Shown piece after piece: positions 37,811 to 41,434 of a DNA stretch of 41,434 bases. Location of the stretch: positions 1-41,434 of the IMG/VR virus record IMGVR_UViG_3300019458_000059; one strand, written 5' to 3'. The notes below the pieces were generated by a model, which did not search any database, was not told the origin of the DNA, and saw only the letters and a list, made by a program, of their open reading frames with translations. The stretch comes from a virus. How positions within the stretch are numbered: the stretch's first letter is position 1; each line of letters starts with the position of its first letter. A program made the translations under genes and the position numbers.

Positions 37811-38449
37811 TTAGTAAATCGAGTTGATGAGCTGTAACAGAGCTGACAGGCTCTGGTTACGTGACGAAATGTCCTGTCCACGCTGTGTGATTGCACCAGC
37901 GTAGTTGCGGTTACTCACCTCCGCTGCACGATTCAAGTCCTGCATAAGCTGCTCGCGAGTGAATTCATTCACCCTGCCTGCTCCGCCAGAGATGATATCG
38001 GAAGATAGCGCGCCTTCGAGTCCGCTACCGGCCTGACCCCTGTTCGCCATCAGACCCTCAAGCGCAGTCAGACTGGACCGAGCAGTCTGACCGGCTTGGT
38101 CCTTGGCTCGGGCAAACGCAGCCGCACGAGCTGCTTGCTCATTGCCAGCCAGACCAGGAGCATTTACTTCCGGAGGTTCAGCCCCAATACCGCCTCCGCC
38201 TTGACCCGATGCGAATAACTGATTGAGATAAGGCTTTAGCGTTTGTAGGCGAGCCTGAGCTGCACGCTCGGCAATCTCGGCACTATTATCGATAATGTCC
38301 GTGCCGCCGCCATGCCAAGCCGTTGGATTGATGACGCGAGTAGACTTAGTAGATGTGAGACCGCTATTGCTTGAAGCGGGTCCTGTATTGTAACTGGAGG
38401 GGGACCCCTGGTAACCCGGTCTCAAACCTGTAACAATCTGTCCAGCCAT
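37811..38449 (-). CDS. Virion protein candidate, 212 aa
   Basis: Not recognised. Helical and Ala/Gln-rich, with an N-terminal GYQGSPSSYNTG stretch, and near the end RNYAGAITQRGQDISSRN followed by LSALLQLINSIY. A Gly run (GQGGGGIG) separates two helical halves. AAGGAAGAAC precedes the ATG. It leads the group of six or seven motif-bearing proteins. Confidence 0.62.
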   Translation of the reverse strand: MAGQIVTGLRPGYQGSPSSYNTGPASSNSGLTSTKSTRVINPTAWHGGGTDIIDNSAEIAERAAQARLQTLKPYLNQLFASGQGGGGIGAEPPEVNAPGLAGNEQAARAAAFARAKDQAGQTARSSLTALEGLMANRGQAGSGLEGALSSDIISGGAGRVNEFTREQLMQDLNRAAEVSNRNYAGAITQRGQDISSRNQSLSALLQLINSIY

Positions 38450-38486
38450 AGTTCTTCCTTATCGTCCTAACTTATTCTACACCACT

Positions 38487-38501
38487 TGGCATGCTATTTG
38501 C
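38487..38501 (+). promoter_or_regulatory. Sigma-54-like motif at the 38494 gene stop (antisense)
   Basis: T-TGGCATGCTATTTGC-T, exact to the short form, in the gap before the 38449 gene; it overlaps the stop of the 45-aa gene on the other strand. Confidence 0.35.
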
Positions 38502-38631
38502 TTGTATCCGGTTTCTTATCTTCATCCCTGGCTTCCAGCTTCTGCAATGCTTCTACGAGCCGAAGCTGCAAGTCATAGATTTCCGCCTGCTGTTTCCCGA
38601 TGAGCTGTAGAATCTCGTCTGCTTTCAACAC
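38494..38631 (-). CDS. Coiled-coil mini-protein, 45 aa
   Basis: GTG start with AAGGAGA 7-8 bases upstream. ADEILQLIGKQQAEIYDLQL and LVEALQKLEARDEDKK give one heptad coil. Sits between the fibre and the virion-protein cluster; may be a fibre adaptor or chaperone. Confidence 0.6.
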   Translation of the reverse strand: MLKADEILQLIGKQQAEIYDLQLRLVEALQKLEARDEDKKPDTSK

Positions 38632-38738
38632 GATAAATTCTCCTTAGGTAATCAGGATTAATCAGGCAATTACGCCAGTTGCCTGATTATTCGGTCTTTA
38701 TTCTACGTCGACCATCTTTATTCGACGCCAACTGACAT

Positions 38739-40289
38739 TTACGCAATGTCGATGATAATGATCGCCTCGACTGTCGTATTGTCGCCAGATGTTGCAGTCC
38801 AAGTGCCTCCCCCAGGAGAGGTATAAAGCTCTACCTTGTCATCACCAGCAGCAATTCGAGCTATACCGAAAACTGGTGTTCCACCTGCGTCAACAGCACG
38901 AACATTGCCTGCATAGTCAAGGTCCTGCCCCGTTCCTTGAGTGAATCCACCAGGAATCTTTACTCGAAGAATGGCTCCTGTAGTGCTGACATCAGTATTC
39001 GCTATACGAAGCATCAGGAACATAACTTTTCCAACAAGTGCATACCTGTAGATTACCTGGTCGCCTGAGTCTACTGTCCAAGTTCCTGTGCTTGCAGTAA
39101 AATTTGCAGAATCGTAGCTGACATTTATCCACTCCCCAAGTGCGGTAGTGCGCCCACGCTCGAAGAGCTGGTCCCCCGCAACAAGGTCACGAGACAGGTG
39201 GATATCCCTTGGGCGAGTTGCACCAGTTGCGCCAATGTCGTGAGACGCATCAGCCGCGAAGAGTAGACTGGCGCGTAGTGTTGAAACACCCGCTACATCC
39301 AGCGTTCCATCGATATCTACGTTCCGGCCGACAAACAAGTCACGTGGTCTGGTAGCCCCTGCCGCACCGATATCATACGTGTTATCGGCAGAGAACAACA
39401 ATCCAGCACCCGAGAGAGTAAGAGCTGTTCCGCTCAGCGACCAAGTTCCGCCGGCAGGGAAATCTCCGATGAGCAGGGCCGAGTATGCAGGCAGTGAAGC
39501 ACCGGCTCGAATATATGTTCCAGCAGACCCCTTAGCAAGCGCAGTCAGGGTATCCGTGGCTGAAGCATGCGGAATACTACCTTGTGCAAACGTGTCCGGA
39601 ATGGTGAATGTCGACCATGCAGGTAATGTTCCAGTCGAACGGATAATTTTACCAGCAGACCCTACTGTAAGTCCTGTTAGTGTATTGGCAGCACTCCCGT
39701 AAACGATATCACCTGCTGCGAATGTATCCGAGATAGTGGAAGTAGCCCAGGCAGGCAATGTTCCAGTAGAGCGCAGGAATTTACCAGTAGCTCCGATTGT
39801 GAGACCAGCCAATACGTTAGCAGAGCTGGCATAGGAGATGTCGCCAGCCGTGAAAGTGTCAGGGATGGTAAACGTAGACCATGCCGGTAGTGTCCCGGTT
39901 GAACGAATTAGCTTGCCCGCACTTCCTATCGTCAGTCCCGCTAGCACATTGGCGGAACTGGCGTAGACTACTGCTCCTGATGTAAACGTATTGGGAATTG
40001 TGAAGCCAGACCAGTCCGGGGTGGTGCCATTGGACCGCAGAACCTTACCGGAGGCGCCAATTCCCAGTGTCGAGAGAGTATTTACAGCACTGCCATAGAG
40101 TAAATCTCCGATTGCAATCGAGTTGAGCCCGGTTCCGCCATTAGTCACGGCAAGAATCGTGCTACCGATGTTGTCGGTATTGGTCAAGTCGAGCTGGAAT
40201 GCAAACAACGCCTCGAAGTTGGCGCGAATGCGATACACCAACTCTTCGCTGAGTGGTCCCTCGATTTCGTATGGACGGTCTAGTTTCAT
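38739..40289 (-). CDS. Tail fibre/receptor-binding protein with repeats
   Basis: 516 aa. The N-terminus (~60 residues) is a likely attachment part. About residues 60-280 are five to six imperfect repeats of ~43 residues with (Y/S)ASSANVLAGLTIGSAGK and RSTGTLPAWSTFTIPDTF. Two ~50-residue repeats follow with (S/A)DNTYDIGAAGATRPRDL-like text. The C-terminal ~140 residues form a beta-sandwich-like receptor-binding head. The gene overlaps the upstream tail gene by 4 bases. The repeats give a long shaft that can grow or shrink by recombination. Confidence 0.82.
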   Translation of the reverse strand: MKLDRPYEIEGPLSEELVYRIRANFEALFAFQLDLTNTDNIGSTILAVTNGGTGLNSIAIGDLLYGSAVNTLSTLGIGASGKVLRSNGTTPDWSGFTIPNTFTSGAVVYASSANVLAGLTIGSAGKLIRSTGTLPAWSTFTIPDTFTAGDISYASSANVLAGLTIGATGKFLRSTGTLPAWATSTISDTFAAGDIVYGSAANTLTGLTVGSAGKIIRSTGTLPAWSTFTIPDTFAQGSIPHASATDTLTALAKGSAGTYIRAGASLPAYSALLIGDFPAGGTWSLSGTALTLSGAGLLFSADNTYDIGAAGATRPRDLFVGRNVDIDGTLDVAGVSTLRASLLFAADASHDIGATGATRPRDIHLSRDLVAGDQLFERGRTTALGEWINVSYDSANFTASTGTWTVDSGDQVIYRYALVGKVMFLMLRIANTDVSTTGAILRVKIPGGFTQGTGQDLDYAGNVRAVDAGGTPVFGIARIAAGDDKVELYTSPGGGTWTATSGDNTTVEAIIIIDIA

Positions 40290-41434
40290 CGGCGTCCAAG
40301 TTCGTGGAAGGGTAGCTCGTATCCGAAGATGCGAACCCCCTTACCGATTTCCTTCAGGTAGAATCGGAGCTTTGCGACCTTACCGAGGCCTAACCTGTCG
40401 AGTCTATGCCGGCTCTGTGTCAGGTCGGCTTCCATCGGGTCACCTTCCTGAAGGTTTACGACTGTAGTCTTACCAGTCGGAACTCCATCGATAACCTCTT
40501 GACCAATCTCGCCAGTAGAGGGCGTGACTATGAGCTTACCCGCATTTGGAGCAATCTCCTGTCTCGTCAGCACCGACAGCTCGCCCCAGTAATGGTCGAT
40601 TTCTGGTGCATTGGCATGGAAAGCTGGAGATTCCACGTCAAACTCGATAGGATGGCCCTCGTCCTCGAATGTCGGCATGTTCATCTGATAGATGAATCCG
40701 TTCGTTCCCCCAATTGCAGCACGAATGACATTGGTTGAATCGACAATATGGCCCGTGCAGCGGGGAATGAATGCATCGGTCTTGTGTGGTCCGAAGAACT
40801 GCATCCGATTCAGATCCAGGCTAATCCATCTGTCATCCCCAGATGCCTTATCCTTCAGGTGAAGCTCATAGGCATTGGTGACAGGATTATATCGACCGAA
40901 GGCATTCTTGAATTCGGCCCGGTCGAAATATGTGTCCGAGTTGAGCCACGACTGCACTTGTTTATCGCTGATGTTTGCAACGCCACCCGAATCCCACTTG
41001 TAGATGCCAAACTGTCCCTTGGCATGGCCCAGGTAGTAGCCTACGTCTTTGATGATAACGACTGATTCCTGGGACTCGACGCCAGACCCTTCTGTAATGG
41101 TGAGCAGGCCGAATCCACTGCCACTGGGGACTATCTTGTGGAACGCTGAACGACGTGCCACACCCAACTCGTCACGTCTACGAATGAGTGCGGTTACGCC
41201 TTGTTCGTCCTCGCCTACCGGTTGGATGGGGAAACTGTTGGTTGCCGACCACGCATACATCTTGCTCGCTTCAGAGTGATAGAGCGTGTCCTTGTCATTC
41301 CGACCCACACCGAATAGCCGCTTCTTGAATTCGGCTACAAGGTATAGGTCGGGCGGCGCACCGAGCGTCGGAGCGGCAACAAGCGACAGAGAGGCATCGC
41401 TCAAGTCGTCCTGAATCGACGTAACGGTGTTGCC
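40286..41434 (-). CDS. Tail hub or DNA-stabilisation protein, partial (5' end missing)
   Basis: Open to the right edge of the window; at least 382 codons are seen. A TTG codon at 41404 reads as a possible start, but the frame continues upstream (GNTVTSIQDD), so the gene is probably truncated. Beta-rich, with many Trp/Tyr; the C-terminus reads RFYLKEIGKGVRIFGYELPF, a pattern found in phage tail nozzle/stabilisation proteins. It precedes the fibre gene, as such hubs do. Family assignment is tentative. Confidence 0.65.
   Translation of the reverse strand, partial: GNTVTSIQDDLSDASLSLVAAPTLGAPPDLYLVAEFKKRLFGVGRNDKDTLYHSEASKMYAWSATNSFPIQPVGEDEQGVTALIRRRDELGVARRSAFHKIVPSGSGFGLLTITEGSGVESQESVVIIKDVGYYLGHAKGQFGIYKWDSGGVANISDKQVQSWLNSDTYFDRAEFKNAFGRYNPVTNAYELHLKDKASGDDRWISLDLNRMQFFGPHKTDAFIPRCTGHIVDSTNVIRAAIGGTNGFIYQMNMPTFEDEGHPIEFDVESPAFHANAPEIDHYWGELSVLTRQEIAPNAGKLIVTPSTGEIGQEVIDGVPTGKTTVVNLQEGDPMEADLTQSRHRLDRLGLGKVAKLRFYLKEIGKGVRIFGYELPFHELGRR

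Noticed and set aside
1-41434. Complete circular genome with ends joined directly
   Set aside because: The gene open at 41434 does not find an in-frame start if base 1 is joined to 41434; some sequence is probably missing.
1-41434. CRISPR array, integrase/attachment site or diversity-generating retroelement
   Set aside because: No spaced direct-repeat array, no tyrosine or serine recombinase motifs, and no reverse transcriptase motif were seen.

Overview
The window reads as most of the genome of a tailed double-stranded DNA bacteriophage, probably an environmental one. It carries a small-terminase-like gene, a large terminase, portal, scaffold and major coat gene in the classical order, a tail fibre, a lytic transglycosylase and a phage replication set. 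There are no ribosomal or host housekeeping genes and I see no integrase, so a lytic lifestyle is likely. The portal-scaffold-coat order and the long portal (805 codons) recall P22-like short-tailed phages, but this is family-level reasoning. The host cannot be named. One gene runs off the right edge (40286-41434), and joining the two ends directly does not give it a start, so the contig is probably not the complete circle.

Layout. (1) 1-9367, minus strand: head module, transcribed leftward (small-terminase-like, three mini-genes, large terminase, coiled-coil protein, portal, scaffold, coat, HNH nuclease, two head or neck candidates). (2) 9394-10823, plus strand: small zinc-ribbon and HNH genes and a tRNA-Thr-like gene. 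(3) About 10820-11258: a non-coding stretch rich in inverted repeats between converging units. (4) 12448-11259, minus strand: four small genes ending in an HExxH metallopeptidase. (5) 12519-12811: a divergent control region with three tandem promoters resembling sigma-54 sites and a long dyad. (6) 12812-18557, plus strand: tightly overlapping small genes, many membrane or exported, ending in a RepA/DnaB-like helicase. (7) 18554-18850: repeat cluster, candidate replication origin. (8) 19050-32502, plus strand: possible DNA-binding protein, PD-(D/E)XK exonuclease, Sak4-like ATPase, ERCC4-type nuclease, UDG-like/PolA fusion polymerase, MazG-like protein, second 3'-5' exonuclease, C39-like peptidase, nucleotide-metabolism genes and an exported trypsin-like protease. 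(9) 41434-32613, minus strand: tail, fibre, internal virion proteins, a second exported trypsin-like protease, holin-like protein and lytic transglycosylase. If the genome is circular, modules 9 and 1 form one leftward late unit.

Most unusual signals: a tRNA-Thr(UGU)-like gene whose D-loop GG and T-loop C56 are both changed, reversing the 19-56 elbow pair; a strand-biased set of sigma-54-like -24/-12 motifs; an orphan three-way-junction RNA at 20480-20556; a short linear motif (A/G-L-R-x-hydrophobic) shared by six or seven adjacent virion proteins and often at their extreme C-termini; a high density of exported and membrane proteins, including two trypsin-like proteases; and a homing-type HNH gene whose start codon lies inside a perfect hairpin.
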